A DNA stretch of 64,000 nt from Paenibacillus sp. GP183. Lineage in GTDB: Bacteria > Bacillota > Bacilli > Paenibacillales > NBRC-103111. The notes under the pieces are model-generated. The model had not been told where the DNA came from. It searched no databases and saw nothing but the letters and a program-made list of their open reading frames with translations. Shown here in pieces: positions 35,087 to 44,165 of the stretch. Location of the stretch: NCBI RefSeq assembly GCF_900104695.1, contig NZ_FNSW01000002.1, positions 310,001 through 374,000 of the forward strand. Direction: 5' to 3'. Every line of letters starts with the position of its first letter. The stretch's first letter is position 1. A program made the position numbers and the translations under genes.

Positions 35087-37077
35087 TGATGCAAGCATTA
35101 CATGGGCCGCGCACACGTCGATTTCTTCGAAGTTTGACAGCCGAGATTGGTGCCGCAGAAGCCGACAATATTTTAAAGAATGCGGCGCCGCTGACCGAAG
35201 CATTCGGTCCCTCCGCAGATCGCATTAGCAAACAGGGTCTGCTTTTTGGACAGATTCAAAGCGGGAAAACAAACAATATCATGATGTCGATGGCAATGGC
35301 TTCTGACAGAGGCTACCGCTTGTTCATTGTTCTGACTTCGGATAATACTTGGCTGTATGATCAAACCCTGCGTAGAATTAAATCGGCGCTTCCAGGTCTT
35401 TTGACGTTGGGAAAAGAGCAGTGGGATGCCAGCAGTTACGACATGCGAATACAAGACGCGCTGGAGCATACCGGTCTTGTGTTAGTTGCGACAAAAAACC
35501 ACAATATCTTGGCCAATTTAGAAGAATTTATGGAGCAAACTATTCCCAACGGGATTAATTCTATTATTTTCGACGATGAAGCGGATCAGGCCAGTTTGAA
35601 TACGCTTATTAACAGAGATACCAATGATTTAAGCGGAGTCAATCAAAGTATTGTGAATATACGGGACTATTTCCAATGCCATATTTTCATTCAAGTGACC
35701 GCAACGCCGCAGTCACTTTTTCTCCAGTGTGCGGACAGCACCTTCAGGCCGGAGTTTACTGTGACGTTTCAGCCGGGAGCCGATTATGTCGGAGGCGATG
35801 AGTTTTATGAGCAACCGCAGCAATTAAGTCCCATGCGCTTGTTTAATGATGATGAAATAGAGAAGATTCAAGCGACTGTTTCTGCCGGCGCAGAAGAGAG
35901 CTTGCATTCAGTTCCGACCGGGCTTCGCAAAGCGTTGTGCGCATTCTTCGTCTCCGCATCGTCTAAACTGCTGTCAGGTGAAGGAACGGCTTACTCCTGC
36001 ATGCTCCACCTGAGCCATCTGCAGGAACCACACCGTAGGCTGGAGACGCTCATTCACGGGTTCATTACGCGGTTGACGAGGGCATTGCTTAACACCGGCT
36101 CAGCCGATCGGCCGGTTGTGCTTTCTTATCTGCAGGAAGCCTATGACGATATGCGGCTGACTAAAGACAACAGTCCTGAGTTTGAGGATGTCTGCCAGGA
36201 AATCATCGACAATATCGTAAGCACCCACATTCAAGTGCTCATTTCCGAACGTGACAACAAAATCCCATCCTATGATTCGCCTTTCAACATTCTGATCGGC
36301 GGCAACCGGCTCGGCCGCGGCGTGACGATCAAGGGACTGCTTGTAACATATTACGGACGGAACAGCAAAAACCCGCAGGTGGATACCTTGCTGCAACACT
36401 GCCGCATGTACGGTTATAGGAAAAAAGACATGGACGTGGTGCGGTTTTACATCTCCAAATCTTTGCTTGATGTGTTTAAAAGCGTGCATCAATCGGACCA
36501 GCAACTATGGAAGATGGCGCAGCAGACCGGACCTTCCAACCTGCAGGCAATTGTTTTGTCACGTTCGAATAACACCCTGCTTAAGCCGACGAGGCGCAAT
36601 GTTGTGTATCTGGATTCGCTCGCTTTCTATACACCCGGCGAACGAACCTTTCCGCTGCTTCCGATTTCCAAAAATATGGCTTTGCTGGATCAGCTACTGA
36701 TGCCTCTGGACGGAAGGGCTGAGCCGGCTGAAGTGCCGCTCAGTATGCTGGTGCAGTTAATCAATTTAACAGAGTCTGAAAAACAGCTGGTCGGCTGGGA
36801 TGATGAAGCTATTCGGACCTGTCTCCGAAATATGAAGCAGATGGATGAGTACAAAAACAAAGGGTTCCTCATTGTTAGGAGCAACCGGGACATTTCCAAA
36901 GGGACCAGGGCGATGCTATCGCCAAATGACTACCGCTTGTTTTACCCGGATTACCCGACGCTCACGTTGTATCGCTACAACGGCAAAGTTGAAAGCGGCT
37001 GGGAAGACGGGCTTCCGAGGTGGGTTCCGAATCTGAGATTTCCGGACAACCGATTTTTTATGGTGTCTGCCTTTTAG
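35083..37077 (+). CDS. Z1-domain ATPase
   Basis: 664 aa, translationally coupled to the PLD nuclease (ATGA overlap). SF2-like ATPase features: Walker A GQIQSGKTNN (about 56-65), Walker B IIFDDEADQASLNT (about 160), the VTATPQSLFLQ motif, and the Z1 signature GGNRLGRGVTIKGLLVTYYG with TLLQHCRMYGYR. Z1 proteins occur with MutL-like ATPases, DUF4420 nucleases or PLD nucleases and methyltransferases. They are thought to act as motors that regulate cleavage. No MutL-like partner is present here, so the PLD nuclease is the likely partner. The protein is complete. Confidence 0.85.
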   Translation: MMMQALHGPRTRRFLRSLTAEIGAAEADNILKNAAPLTEAFGPSADRISKQGLLFGQIQSGKTNNIMMSMAMASDRGYRLFIVLTSDNTWLYDQTLRRIKSALPGLLTLGKEQWDASSYDMRIQDALEHTGLVLVATKNHNILANLEEFMEQTIPNGINSIIFDDEADQASLNTLINRDTNDLSGVNQSIVNIRDYFQCHIFIQVTATPQSLFLQCADSTFRPEFTVTFQPGADYVGGDEFYEQPQQLSPMRLFNDDEIEKIQATVSAGAEESLHSVPTGLRKALCAFFVSASSKLLSGEGTAYSCMLHLSHLQEPHRRLETLIHGFITRLTRALLNTGSADRPVVLSYLQEAYDDMRLTKDNSPEFEDVCQEIIDNIVSTHIQVLISERDNKIPSYDSPFNILIGGNRLGRGVTIKGLLVTYYGRNSKNPQVDTLLQHCRMYGYRKKDMDVVRFYISKSLLDVFKSVHQSDQQLWKMAQQTGPSNLQAIVLSRSNNTLLKPTRRNVVYLDSLAFYTPGERTFPLLPISKNMALLDQLLMPLDGRAEPAEVPLSMLVQLINLTESEKQLVGWDDEAIRTCLRNMKQMDEYKNKGFLIVRSNRDISKGTRAMLSPNDYRLFYPDYPTLTLYRYNGKVESGWEDGLPRWVPNLRFPDNRFFMVSAF

Positions 37078-37229
37078 CGGAGTCTTTAACATCAAAATAC
37101 GATACCCTGTGGCCGGCGGTTTTTTTTGTTTAACCGTCCTCGCAATGACTGGAGTTGGAGAGCGGTTTGGTTTAGTAGAGAATGGTGCAGGTTAATGATG
37201 AAATAATCAAAAAATCGTGGTGATAAAGG

Positions 37230-37667
37230 TTGGCAGATAACTTATCCAAAGAGCACCGCAGCAAAAACATGAGGGCCATTCGATCAGTGCATACACAGCT
37301 GGAAGACCGAGTCACCCAAGCATTATGGAAGCGGGGATTCCGGATTCGGAAAAATGTGAAAGATCTAAAGGGAAAACCGGATATTGCGGTGAAGCGCTAC
37401 AAAGTTGCGGTTTTTATTGACTCCTGTTTTTGGCACGGCTGTGAAATTCATGGTAATCAGCCGAAGACGAACGAGACCTATTGGGGTCCCAAACTTGCGC
37501 GGAACCGGGAGCGTGATGCCGAAGTTACGGCCTACTACCGCAGTAAAAGCTGGAATGTTCTTCGCATTTGGGAACATGATATCAAAGACAGTATCGAGGA
37601 AGCGGCCGACCGTATTGCGGCCTTTCTTGAGAAAGCAAAACAAAACCATCAGGCCAATAGGTCCTGA
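37230..37667 (+). CDS. vsr: Very short patch repair (Vsr) endonuclease
   Basis: 145 aa. The start TTG 37230 gives DNLSKEHRSKNMRAIRS, the usual Vsr beginning; an upstream in-frame stop at 37221 excludes a longer form. Landmarks: GKPDIAVKRYKVAVFID (catalytic Asp), SCFWHGC and NRERDAEVTAYYRSKSW. Vsr nicks T:G mismatches created when 5-methylcytosine deaminates, so it serves the cytosine methyltransferase coded convergently just downstream. The two genes end 12 bp apart, sharing a terminator. Confidence 0.92.
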   Translation: MADNLSKEHRSKNMRAIRSVHTQLEDRVTQALWKRGFRIRKNVKDLKGKPDIAVKRYKVAVFIDSCFWHGCEIHGNQPKTNETYWGPKLARNRERDAEVTAYYRSKSWNVLRIWEHDIKDSIEEAADRIAAFLEKAKQNHQANRS

Positions 37668-37680
37668 TGGTTCTTGTTTT
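37642..37680. terminator. Terminator between vsr and the methyltransferase gene
   Basis: AAAACCATCAGG and CCTGATGGTT form a stem of about 10 bp, followed on the plus strand by CTTGTTTT; it overlaps the end of vsr. The A-run on the left allows use from the other strand. Confidence 0.7.
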
Positions 37681-38824
37681 ACTTTTCGGAAGCAGCCGCA
37701 ATCTCTTGCATTGCCAGTTCAAGTTCACTATTGGATTTTTCCTGTGAATTCACAGACCACTTGGACGGTACAGAATCGTATTCTATACCGGCAAATGTTT
37801 TTAGGATCGCTTCAATAATCACTTTGGCGCCGTCCGGCGGTACAGCCATGCCGATTTGTTTGCGGACGGCTTCTTTGCCGCCTTTAAAATCGTATTTGTC
37901 GGGAAAAGTCTGCAGGCGGGCGCGTTCGCGGTTGGTCAGTGCCCGCAGATCCCTGTAGTGATAAATATGCGTTCCACCGCCGCCGCTTCCGGTCACTGTA
38001 TAAGAAGGAGCATCCTCTTTGAGCCGGCGGTATATTTGACTCATCCTGGCGCCTTTCACATTCAGCCGGAGTGCCGGCGGGATTTTTTCCGACCATGCGT
38101 TTTCTCCGGGCGGAATAAAGGAAAGCATGTCGATCACACGTTGATGGTGTCGCGTCGGCTCCTGATTGGGAGCGTCTTCCGGAATAGGTTCTCCTTCCAG
38201 AGCCTGCTTCGCGGTAACAAAATTACCGGGTCCGTGGGTCGGCGCCGGCACCTTGAACTGCAGATTCAGGTTTTTGCGGATGCCGACAATAATAATCCGG
38301 CGCCGCGTCTGCGGAACGCCGTATTCTTCGAATTTATACAAGTGAGGCGTCAGCATATATCCGGGTCCGGCATTTTCCAAATCGTTGAGAATCTGCTGAA
38401 ATGCTTGTCCTTCGTTGGCGCTTTCCAGTCCGCTGACATTCTCTGCAATAAACCATTGGGGCTCCTTTGATGCCAATACCTTAACCCCATACGAGTACAA
38501 CGGGCCGAATTCCCCGTTTATGCCCTTTTTTTCTCCGACCAAACTGTAGTCGTTGCAAGGAAACCCGAAAGCAAAAGCGTTGATCGGTTCCAGCTCATCG
38601 ATCTTGAGCTCGCGGACATCTTTCTGAAAGACGGTCTTCGGATCATAGTTGTTAGGTTTGCAAATGTTCTCTCGGTAGGTTTCAACCGCCGCTGGATCAT
38701 AATCGCTTGCCCATTTATGTTTCACTGCAAAAAGCTCTCCGTTTTTCCCTGTCACTTTCGCCTTCAGGGCGCCGAGCGACAAACCGCCGGGACCACAGAA
38801 AAGCTCGCCTTTTTCGAATATCAT
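37679..38824 (-). CDS. DNA (cytosine-5)-methyltransferase
   Basis: 381 aa, complete. Motif I GELFCGPGGLSLG (SAM binding), motif IV GFPCNDYS with catalytic Cys90 (PCN in place of the common PCQ), motif VI ENV (128-130), motif VIII QTRRRIIIVG, target-recognition region about 190-300, and motif X GMAVPPDGAKVI. It protects host DNA from the NgoFVII-like nuclease upstream and makes 5-methylcytosine, whose deamination Vsr repairs. Convergent with vsr. The target sequence is not deducible by eye, though NgoFVII relatives act on GC-rich sites. Confidence 0.93.
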   Translation of the reverse strand: MIFEKGELFCGPGGLSLGALKAKVTGKNGELFAVKHKWASDYDPAAVETYRENICKPNNYDPKTVFQKDVRELKIDELEPINAFAFGFPCNDYSLVGEKKGINGEFGPLYSYGVKVLASKEPQWFIAENVSGLESANEGQAFQQILNDLENAGPGYMLTPHLYKFEEYGVPQTRRRIIIVGIRKNLNLQFKVPAPTHGPGNFVTAKQALEGEPIPEDAPNQEPTRHHQRVIDMLSFIPPGENAWSEKIPPALRLNVKGARMSQIYRRLKEDAPSYTVTGSGGGGTHIYHYRDLRALTNRERARLQTFPDKYDFKGGKEAVRKQIGMAVPPDGAKVIIEAILKTFAGIEYDSVPSKWSVNSQEKSNSELELAMQEIAAASEK

Positions 38825-39021
38825 AAATCACAACTCCCAGTATTTCAATATATATAAGGCAAACTCTCGTTCCTATTATAGCGCATTCTGTTTCTTTTTG
38901 CAGCACCCCCGACCCAAATGCGGTAGATCTGGATGTAATTCTTTTTTACAGCGGTCAATTATTTGTAGGATTTGGAAGCTATTTGTCGAATAAGGATTTT
39001 TGTCCATAATACCACTTCGCT

Positions 39022-39541
39022 TGTCAAGGCTTCAACGAAGAGCAATACCGGGTGGAGCATGCCTCGAGCGATACGCATCTCTGAATTGAGGCCGGAGCAG
39101 GAACCGGAAAAACAACGGACATGATCGAGCGCATCTTTTTTCAGATTCAGACCGCTGGGATTCCACTCGGCGAAATGGCGATGATCACTTTTACGCCGCG
39201 AAGCGGCCCAAATATGTTTCACAAGCTGCGTAATGTCTTTTATGAGCGGTACAAAGTGATAGGGGCAGACGATCGATGCCTTTGCAATGGAACGAAAGGA
39301 ACTAACGTCAGACGAAATTGCCGGGCTGGCATGGTGGGAAACATTTGGCCGCAGTGCTGATCTTCACGAACTTTTCAAAGATATGCTCCCGCAGTGTGAA
39401 GCAGACATTGATGTATTAAAGTGCGAAACAAAAACCAAGACGCGTTTGAAAGTATCTCCCGGCCGATTTCCTTTTTATTCATTGACGAGTTTCATAATAC
39501 AGACGATTCACAAATTAAGCTTGCCGCCAGACCTTAACGCC
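39022..39541 (+). pseudogene. Decayed AddA-like SF1 helicase
   Basis: Pieces of one helicase in shifted frames. EEQYRVEHASSDTHL is followed by an in-frame TGA, then IEAGAGTGKTTDMIERIFF (Walker A) and MAMITFTPRSGPNMFHKLR (motif Ia), matching the intact helicase at 10.2 kb closely. A large deletion follows, and another frame gives FLFIDEFHNTDDSQIKLAA (motif II) near 39475-39530. No complete domain remains. It shows that a second copy, or an older version, of the helicase cluster was once here. Confidence 0.8.
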
Positions 39542-39634
39542 TAATAACCAATAATTAATATACCTTTTAGAGGAAAATCAGTCTTGCACTTACGTAAAGT
39601 AACATATCTTCTCTAACCATCTCTGCAAGGAGGT

Positions 39635-39660
39635 CCCGAGCTTTTGCTCGGATTTCTTTT
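39635..39660 (+). terminator. Stand-alone terminator
   Basis: CCGAGC (39636-39641) and GCTCGG (39646-39651) flank a TTTT loop, followed by ATTTCTTTT. Possibly the old terminator of the decayed helicase operon. Confidence 0.65.
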
Positions 39661-39717
39661 ATAGGCGACTATTCAACTCGTGTAAACTTCTATGGCTGTT
39701 GTATCACTTATATTATA

Positions 39718-40044
39718 TTACTGCAACCTCATACTTTTAATTAATTCAAACCCTTTGTCATTTTTGTACCTAATTGACAGTTTACTCACTTCATCGCTAT
39801 CTGTAGGTACGTTAAAGGTGACTCTGCCAAGGTGTTTTACCTTCGAAATTTTTAGTAATTCTTCGGTTGGTATGATCCAAAAACTGTTATCTCGTTCTGT
39901 ATAAAATATCATTATTTTATTTGCTCTTGGAGATATCGACATTGCGGCAAAAGTGCTCCAATTCTCTTCTAAAGACGATTTAGTTTTTATTTGTACCTCG
40001 ATATAAGTATCTTCATTTATTCTGACGCTGAATTCATCTATATG
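39718..40044 (-). pseudogene. PD-(D/E)XK-type nuclease fragment
   Basis: About 108 residues of a C-terminus. YIEVQIKTKSS gives a Glu-x-Lys pair followed by SISPRANKIMIFYTERD and FWIIPTEELLKISK, resembling the group I intron-associated PD-(D/E)XK nucleases. The frame is closed upstream by TAA near 40044, so the N-terminal part with the first catalytic Asp is lost. Family call tentative. Confidence 0.5.
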
Positions 40045-40129
40045 TTTCCTTTACATCCTCATGGTTTTTATCTATGTTACCACACGATTTCATTCTTGCA
40101 CCAGAACCCTTTTTAGGTAGTAAGAGGGA

Positions 40130-40672
40130 TCAATTTGGTTGAAATTTTAATTGATTAAATCTCTTGCAGATTTCCAAGAGTCTTGGTAATCCGTCTACTG
40201 TATCTTTCTTAAGTGCTAGAAAATAACATGAGTTTGAAACGAAAATAATTTCCGCGTGTGTGAACAGAATTTGATGGATATTGTCCCAATTAATTTCCAT
40301 TGAGAACTCAATTGATGTTGCACTAACACCTTGATTATTGATCAAAACGTGGTGGTCCTGATAAGAACCTTGTATTCTCATCTTTGCGAAAATGGAGCCA
40401 CGATAATACCACGAAACAAGGAGAAAAGTAAGAAATGAAATGGCAAGGGCGACAAATTTATCATGGCTGTTATCCATGAACAATAAAGGCACGAGAACAA
40501 CAAGCAGAGTATAGCAAACGGAAAATTGCGTTTTTAACCTTTTAGATTTCTTAACAAATTCGTTATTCACTACACTCTTATAAATAAGTTTGTTTATACG
40601 GACGTGATCCTTTTTCCGTATTGATTGAATTCCGGTGAACGTGAAATCTTCCCTGCTGTGAATTGAGTTCAT
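40130..40672 (-). CDS. YcxB-like two-helix membrane protein
   Basis: 180 aa. An N-terminal cytoplasmic segment is followed by two transmembrane helices (about 50-68 and 72-92). The C-terminal domain has the YcxB pattern (HHVLINNQGVSATS, INWDNIHQILFTHAEIIF). YcxB family proteins are widespread in Firmicutes with no established function. It is intact but sits among relics. Confidence 0.65.
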   Translation of the reverse strand: MNSIHSREDFTFTGIQSIRKKDHVRINKLIYKSVVNNEFVKKSKRLKTQFSVCYTLLVVLVPLLFMDNSHDKFVALAISFLTFLLVSWYYRGSIFAKMRIQGSYQDHHVLINNQGVSATSIEFSMEINWDNIHQILFTHAEIIFVSNSCYFLALKKDTVDGLPRLLEICKRFNQLKFQPN

Positions 40673-40750
40673 CAGTAATCCCCTGTCGTTTATTAATGTT
40701 GTTAATAAACATTTCTACGCAAGAGTAATGATATCCTTTTTCATATAACG

Positions 40751-41043
40751 TTCGTCGATTTGAAAACGGGCAAGGTTCCGACCGAAGGCCGAGCGCATTG
40801 GTACGAGAAACAGTTGTATCTCTACGCTTACCTGCTGCGCGAGAAACAGAAGATGGACATCGACGAGATGACGTTGTTTATCAGTTCAGAAGAAGAGTGG
40901 TCGGAGATCTAGTTTGCCTACCGGGGGGAACGCGAAGCGGAGATCGTTGTCCGTGGGAGTGCTCATGTCGAAGGTGTCGAGGTGTTCCAAAGTGCCGTAT
41001 CCGGGTTTCCGATCTACGGTGGTATCTCGCAAACATTTTTTTA
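40751..41043 (+). pseudogene. Remnant of a Cas4/AddB-type PD-(D/E)XK nuclease
   Basis: FVDLKTGKVPTEGRAHWYEK (from 40751) followed by QLYLYAYLLREKQKMDIDE is the catalytic Asp-x-Lys segment of exonuclease-type PD-(D/E)XK domains. The same frame passes an in-frame TAG (40910) and continues to 41043. The N-terminal part is missing. It lies 1.2 kb from the decayed helicase. Unlike the intact AddB-like protein at 12.7 kb, this fragment still has the active-site lysine motif. Confidence 0.65.
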
Positions 41044-41281
41044 GTACCACCACGATTTACTGTTCTTCTTCCAACTTGGAATGCATTATCGTGGCTGTAG
41101 TGGTGAAAGCATGTTTTAATTAATCCCATAAGAAATATTCTCAGATTGAGGTCGACGTTTGATGAAAAAATCTTAGCGATGCTGATCGAGGACAAAGTGG
41201 AAAATGGACGATGAGATTACCCACGAAGAGTTCCCGGGTCATTAAACAACTTTATTTTTCCTCACCAATCGATACCATTAG

Positions 41282-41303
41282 TTGGGGACGAATTGGGGAC
41301 GAA
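41282..41303. repeat. Tandem 11-bp repeat TTGGGGACGAA x2
   Basis: Two exact adjacent copies (41282-41292, 41293-41303). It resembles in form the TTGTAGACGAA pair next to the ssrA attachment core at 5.44 kb. Confidence 0.6.
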
Positions 41304-41411
41304 AGCCATCATTTCCGGGCAAACAGCAACCAAACAGAACCATACTTGAATTGAGAAAACCCTTTTAATCAAGGCTTTAGCCTTCCTCGGCTGATGGGAA
41401 CCAAATAGGCC

Positions 41412-41447
41412 ATGTTCCCGCATACGACACATGTGGAGTGCGTAGTG
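41412..41447 (+). pseudogene. RlmD/RumA-like 3'-end fragment
   Basis: MFPHTTHVECVV is the usual C-terminal motif of 23S rRNA (uracil-5-)methyltransferases of the RlmD/RumA type. Only about a dozen residues remain. The 3' end of this gene is a known insertion site of mobile elements in Firmicutes, so this may be a duplicated attachment remnant. Confidence 0.45.
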
Positions 41448-41615
41448 TCTACACATTACGTTGGAAAAAAAACGGGTATACAGACACAACACGGCCCCTT
41501 TCCTGAAAAATGGAAAGGGGCTTGTTATATCGATTGCTTGAATACTGTTTTATCAATCAGATTTTCAGTTCGCCAATATATCAATCATGAGTCGCAACAC
41601 TCTTTGTTTTAGGCT

Positions 41616-41699
41616 ATGTTTATTCCTGTCGGGAATGTAAGAAATAACGGACTAGAGTTAATTAAAGAAATGGGTACGTTAGAATTAAATTCCTTGTAG
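41616..41699 (+). pseudogene. SRAP (YedK-like) 3'-end fragment
   Basis: It encodes VGNVRNNGLELIKEMGTLEL then NSL and a stop, nearly the same as the end of the intact SRAP gene at 52.28-52.36 kb. Sequences diverge outside this piece. Confidence 0.75.
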
Positions 41700-41898
41700 T
41701 CCGAAGAAATGGTAACACAGTACACAACAGTGAATCGTAACATACGTAGAGGTGCAGGTCCCGGAGAACTATAGCACCAAGACAACAGACTGCCAGCATT
41801 ATCGGCAGCCTGTTCAGCTTAACGGGCAGTTTTCTTCAACAACCAACAGTCTTATTGAGGGCACACTGAGAGACGATAGTAAGTGATTGCAAAGATAA

Positions 41899-41931
41899 AA
41901 AAAGAGCGAATCATAGCAATCGCTCCTTTTT
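41899..41931 (-). terminator. Terminator of the SDR gene
   Basis: On the minus strand AAAAAGGAGCGA pairs with TTCGCTC, followed by a T-run (A-run on plus), 34 bp after the SDR stop. Confidence 0.75.
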
Positions 41932-41964
41932 ATACTCTATAGCGTGGGGTGATACAGATTTCAC

Positions 41965-42798
41965 CTAGTCCGGATGACGTGGCTCCTGCTGCTGTGACTT
42001 GAATGGAGTTGAAGTCGGATAGCTGAGCTCCCTTGTAAGCATGGCATCGACAGGCTTGCTGAGCTGATTTAAAATAAAATGAGGAGCAAAGCGGCTCAAT
42101 AGTTTTAATATCTTACTAGGGCCGGGGCAGATTTCGAACTGATCTTTATTAAGAGCCTCGATGGTCTGATTGACGAGCTTGGTTAGGTTCATCAAACCTC
42201 CATTAAGGTCCGCAGCATCGAAAACATGATTCAACGGCGTATCCGTAGCTGGTGGCGCCAATTCAAACACCTTTATGTTTGTGTTCTTCAACTGAATGCG
42301 GAGCGATTGCGAAAACGAGTGAAGCCCGGCCTTTGCAGCGCTATAAATCGGTGAGATTGGATAAGGTACGAATGCAAGTCCGGATGAGACGTTCACGATG
42401 GTGGCGTTGTTTTGCTTCTTGAGATGAGGCAGGAATTGCATCACCATATGGATGGAGCCGATCAGGTTAATTTCGATTTCACGAGTGATATCTTCTAAAT
42501 GTGAATGGATAGTATGAAGATTAAGCTTTCTCATGATTCCTGCGTTGTTGATGAGGACATTTAGGTCGGGGCATTCTGCGGCTAGTCGTTGATGAAGAAG
42601 AGCAATTGCTTTCGGATCGCTCACGTCGCTTTGGATCACGTGAATCCCAGGAAACTGTTTAATTACTGCATCCAGCTTGTGAAGATCTCGTCCGGTAACA
42701 ATCACCTTATTGCCAAGCTGCTGGAGCTTTGATGCAAGACCCAGACCGATACCGCTGGTTCCGCCGGTTATAAGAATGGTATTTCCGTTCATTTTCAT
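41965..42798 (-). CDS. Short-chain dehydrogenase/reductase (DltE-like)
   Basis: 277 aa. Rossmann motif TGGTSGIGLGLA (about 11-22), NNAG (about 86-89), catalytic Ser in NVSSG and the YSAAKAG pair (Tyr-x3-Lys). A C-terminal extension of about 80 residues with SRFAPHFILNQLSKPV is typical of DltE/YkvO-like SDRs. NAD(P)H-dependent oxidoreductase; the substrate is unknown. Divergent from a transcriptional regulator, which probably controls it. Confidence 0.9.
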   Translation of the reverse strand: MKMNGNTILITGGTSGIGLGLASKLQQLGNKVIVTGRDLHKLDAVIKQFPGIHVIQSDVSDPKAIALLHQRLAAECPDLNVLINNAGIMRKLNLHTIHSHLEDITREIEINLIGSIHMVMQFLPHLKKQNNATIVNVSSGLAFVPYPISPIYSAAKAGLHSFSQSLRIQLKNTNIKVFELAPPATDTPLNHVFDAADLNGGLMNLTKLVNQTIEALNKDQFEICPGPSKILKLLSRFAPHFILNQLSKPVDAMLTRELSYPTSTPFKSQQQEPRHPD

Positions 42799-42940
42799 TG
42801 TATTCGACCCTTTCTTCGTTTGGTTACAAGCATAACGTACAACATAATTTGCTTCGTAAGAAGAAGGATAGTTATTCTAGTATAAATACTCCCACCTCTG
42901 TGGTTATCGAATGGGCAAGTAAGAAAAAAGGAGGGCCGCA

Positions 42941-43780
42941 ATGTCAAAACTGAATCAGGATCGTTATCGTGAACTGGCCCATTTCTTGCGAAATCGTAGA
43001 AGCCGAGTTACGCCTAAACAAGTCGGGTTGCCTGAGACGGCTCGAAGGCGTACCCTGGGGCTTCGACGAGGGGAGGTCGCTATGTTGGCCGGCGTGAGCC
43101 TGGAATGGTACACATATCTGGAGCAAGGCCGTCATATTAAGGTGTCTGCGGAACTTCTGGAAAACCTGTCGAAGGTCCTCCAGCTGGATGAGGTAGAACG
43201 CAGGCATCTATTTTTACTGGCACGCAATCAGGAGCCTCCTATAGGCTTTGACATACAAACTAAAGTTCCGGCTGAATTACTGTCATTGCTAAATGCTCTC
43301 GGCACTTCTCCCGGCTGCATAACAGACGCCCGCATGAATATATTGGCATGGAATGCTTCGTTTAGTGCTGTATTTGGCGAGTTTGAACATAAATCAGAGC
43401 GGGAACGGAATCTAGTGTGGGTCACATTTGTATCAGAAGATTTCAGAAGTTTGTTGGGAGAGGAGTGGAAAGACCATGCGCATCGGGTGATTGCGCAGTT
43501 TCGAACAAATTATGCTCAATTTGTTAACGATCCGTGGTGGATGGAGCAGATTGAAGCCTTGTCAGAGAGCAGCCAGTTCCGAGCACTTTGGGATCTCCAT
43601 GACGTGATAAATGCGCCAAACATACGCAAAACCTTTCATCATCCTGAGGCAGGTGTTCTTGTATTTGATTATATCTCGCTTCTGCAGCCGAGTACGATGA
43701 ATTTGCTGGTATCGATCTACGTCCCTCAAAACGATCAACAGACTGTTCAGAAAATCCAGCAGCTCCTTGGTAAAAGATAA
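42941..43780 (+). CDS. XRE-type transcriptional regulator with MmyB-like ligand domain
   Basis: 279 aa, GGAGGGCC just before ATG 42941. N-terminal HTH (LGLRRGEVAMLAGVSLEWYT and YLEQG, about 35-60) and a C-terminal MmyB-like PAS-type domain (about 105-270) with ARMNILAWNASFSAVFGEF. Such regulators are usually coded opposite an SDR gene and repress it until a lipid-like or quinone-like ligand binds. The 142-bp gap between the two genes must hold both promoters. Confidence 0.9.
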   Translation: MSKLNQDRYRELAHFLRNRRSRVTPKQVGLPETARRRTLGLRRGEVAMLAGVSLEWYTYLEQGRHIKVSAELLENLSKVLQLDEVERRHLFLLARNQEPPIGFDIQTKVPAELLSLLNALGTSPGCITDARMNILAWNASFSAVFGEFEHKSERERNLVWVTFVSEDFRSLLGEEWKDHAHRVIAQFRTNYAQFVNDPWWMEQIEALSESSQFRALWDLHDVINAPNIRKTFHHPEAGVLVFDYISLLQPSTMNLLVSIYVPQNDQQTVQKIQQLLGKR

Positions 43781-44165
43781 GTATTAAGGGAGCAGTCGAT
43801 TTTAGTAGTCAGGGAAGATATTAAGCAGGTAAAACCACACAAAGCAAGACGTACAAATAAGAGGCTGTCCAATAGCGGAGGGCTTTTTCGCCGTCGTTAC
43901 GGCGAACCGTATGATGTATCAAGTCTAGGTCATTGCGCTAAAAGGATAACGATAGTGAAGTGATTATGACTGGAGCAGGCGCCGTCGCGACCTGCTCCTG
44001 TTCGTTCAAGTAACGGGCAGATTAGTTCCAAAATGTTGCAACGTGTCTGCATTCAAACGGAGTATAAGATACTGGTATAGTTATAATTCCCAATTTATCC
44101 CTATTATAGTAATTAATTTAATTTGATACTGAATTGTCCCGCATTAAGCCTTATCCTTCTTCGCA
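43781..44165. other. Intergenic, no gene seen
   Basis: 385 bp. A TTCGCCGTCGTTACGGCGAA palindrome (43888-43907, CGTCGTTACG as loop region) and an AACGGGCAG element (44018-44026) are the only structures. AACGGGCAG also occurs at 41821 and 45093, each after a GC-rich repeat-like stretch. Confidence 0.4.

Larger units (their letters stand above)
41044..41964. other. Relic region without intact genes
   Basis: 920 bp holding only short gene ends (listed separately: RlmD-like and SRAP-like fragments), an 11-bp tandem repeat and a terminator near 41.9 kb. A segment near 41160 (TFDEKILAMLIEDKVENGR) could be the tail of a recombinase but is too short to call. Confidence 0.5.

Noticed and set aside
41158-41240. 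Serine recombinase C-terminus (TFDEKILAMLIEDKVENGR)
   Set aside because: Only about 19 residues with no catalytic domain or cysteine-rich region; too short to assign.
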